Assembly (NCBI GenBank): GCA_949752735.1
Contig: OX457037.1
Span: 32,544,966 to 32,608,965, forward strand
Length of the DNA stretch: 64,000 nt
From: Lumbricus terrestris
Taxonomy: Eukaryota > Annelida > Clitellata > Crassiclitellata > Lumbricidae
Direction of reading: 5' to 3'
Of the stretch, positions 39,601 through 42,600 are shown piece by piece (the stretch's first letter is position 1; each line of letters begins with the position of its first letter). Made by a program: the position numbers and the translations under genes. Under the pieces are notes generated by a model. It was not told the DNA's origin and searched no databases. It was given only the letters and a program-made list of their open reading frames with translations.

Positions 39601-42600
39601 ACATTTCACATGATCCTGTAGGTGAAACAGAACTCTCAAGAGAGCAAGTCAGTGGAACTCATTTAAGTCGAGTATTTTTTAAAATAAGTGAATGTTTAAC
39701 ACAGTTTCATGCGCAAACACTGTGCTAAATAACGGCCAAAACCAATCAATGGCCTCGTCTTACAACAGCTCAACAGCCCTCGTCGTATCAAATGAACAAG
39801 GCTCATAGAACAAGTGCAAACGGATTGAGTCAGCAGCTACGACTGATACCAGGACCAACGTAGTACGTTCCGCAGCTAAGGTTTCCATGCTCATGACTGA
39901 CGCTTTGGTATTAAAGACGCAGCGATTGATATCAAAAACATAGACTATTATTCTCGATCCACACCCATCTCTGATTCACACCAGGTTGTTTCACAGTTTC
40001 TGCGTGCGATTTCATTTCAAGCAACCATTGACTCATCCATCAATCCATCCATCATGCAACACGACAATGGTGCTACAGTTAAGCCATTAGATCAGAATAT
40101 CTATTCAGGATTATTTGAAAGAAGCAGAGATAATGAAGAAGCTAAAGGTAAAAACAAGAATATATAGAACATATGCATTAGGGATATGACTATTTTTAAA
40201 ACCCTTTCCCCATGTCATTTGTTGTGGAGTTTTTATGCAAAGATCAAGAAAACACCAGTGGCAAGTGTCAACTCTTAAAAAAATGTCACCCACCAAATAG
40301 AAAAACAATTTACATTGTATATAAACACTGGCACAGCTGTGCCGCACATCGGAAAATTGTATTAAACGTTTTAAAGTACAGATTTTTTAGTGTTCGTTTG
40401 ACAAAAGAAATTTAATACTCAGTTTGTCAATGCTTTTACACAGTGGAAGTAAGTCCTGCATAACTTTAATTGCTCTTTCAGCACATATATTTGACCGTTG
40501 TGTTGGAATCGGTGTTGGCTCCACAGACCAAAAGTTCCTCAATGACTTTAATGCCTTTGAATGATTTTGACACACTTCTGCTAGATTATCAAAGTTGTCA
40601 GGATTATAGTACTGGCCAGAAAACCAGATGTCACTCCAAGTACCACAAATAAAGTCACATGCTGACTGACCTTCAGGTGACTGCTGGAATTGCGGAATTA
40701 AAATGTAAGCTAGCAAGGCAAAAATTGCTCTGCTATTCCATCTTGCATTGCTTATATTTGGCAGTGTTTTGAATTCTACCATAGGAAAGCTTCCTGTACT
40801 CTTAAAATCCTTGTAACAAGCAATCAAATGGTGAAGGAAAGCCATGTCATCTCGCCAGTCAATTTGTTCTACTTTCTTCAGAGCATTTCCAGAATTGTCA
40901 AACAATGCTTTCAATTGCTCGTACTCTTCTGTTACTTTCGTAATGAACCAATAACTGAGGTTTGGTGAGGTGGTTGCTCCATCAAAACAATCATCCATAA
41001 CATGTTTCAGTATTGTGTCGAGAACATGATGTTGGCATCCAATATAAAGAGGTTTCTGTAATCCAAGCAGAACAAAATGATTCTGTAGCCGTGTGACTGC
41101 ACCAATAGATTTTCCTGTATTTGCAGAGGTTGTATCAGAAATAATTATCTTAATTGCAGGCCATAGCTCATATTCATCAAGCACAGTCTTTATTCCATTA
41201 AATATAGTCTCACCTTTTCCATTGATTAGTTCAAGAACCGATAGTTTAACTTCTCTATTTTCATTTTTCAGAACTACAACTTGATACTCTCTCTTCTTTA
41301 TGCGCTTCCCATCAAAGTGCAAGCTCCAATTCTCGTTCCTTAAAGTTTCCTTATAGTGTTGCTTTAATTGTTCTCCTGCTTTCATTGTCGCTTTGTAAAC
41401 ACCACTTTGACTTGGAGTTGGAAGAGAAATTCCACTCTTTGCAAGAGTTTTGCAGACTGTGTGCGCCTTTCTTGTACTAAGTTTTGCTGATGTCACTAAC
41501 TGTACTGCTGAATCAGTTCTTTGTCTTTTAGATGTTGTTGGAGCATCCAAATCTTCATAGGCACTGCTGGAATCCTGTTTTTCTTCTTCAGTACCACAAC
41601 TTTCTTCTTCTTCTTCACTGCTTAATTCAACATTGGTGTCTTGACTAACTTTTAACTTAATCAACTGTAGCTTTCTAGGGTGAAGTCCTTTTGTATCTGT
41701 CTTTAAGGTACAATAACCAACTTTTCCTTTAGTCGACGTCTGAAGGTCATAGAATTCTCTGTCTTCTCGGCAAAACCATTCTCCATTCTCATCTGTCACA
41801 TTGAACAAACTGGTAAAGACTTGATTACCAGGTCTTCGACAATGTTTTTCGTATTTCTTAATTACATTTTCGATTTTTCTTTCAACTGAAGATTTGCCTT
41901 GCTGGATTGGAAAGTTAAGCTTTCTCCATAAGTTTTTGACCTCTTCAGCAATTATCAGAACTCTTTCTTTTTTGCCTTTCAGTGTTGAAGCCAAAGTCTT
42001 GAATCTATTCAAGATATGCAGTTCCATAGGCATTTTTGACATCGTGTCAAGACTGCTAACAGTGTTATGTTTCCTTGAATTCTTAGCTTTTTGAAACTGT
42101 ACCAAATTTGAAGACCAAACTTTCTTGTTTCTTTCTGTAGCAGAAGGTGCCTTTTTAGACATCTTGAAAGTGTCTGTAAAGTTCAGTTGATTTTTTATTT
42201 CAACTGCAATTGCAAGAAATCTGGTGTAAGACCTTTAAATAGTTTTCAACTTCCAATCTATATACATCAAGAAAAGATTCAAGAAGCAAGATAGCAATAA
42301 AACAATTTTTTGGCGGGTGGGTGACATTTTTTAAGAGTTGACACTAACCACTATTCTTTTTCTTTTAGAAAAGCAAAAGCTCCACTCATGATACTATGGG
42401 GAATTTGAAATTCTGAAAAAATTTTTTTTGTCATATCCCTAATATGCATAAGTCATATACATATGCAAGAATAAGAATATATAAACATATGCATACCGTT
42501 AAGTCATATACGTACGCAAGAATAAGAATATATAAACATATGCATACCGGTAAGTCATATACATATGCAAGAATAAGAACATATAAACATATGCATACCG

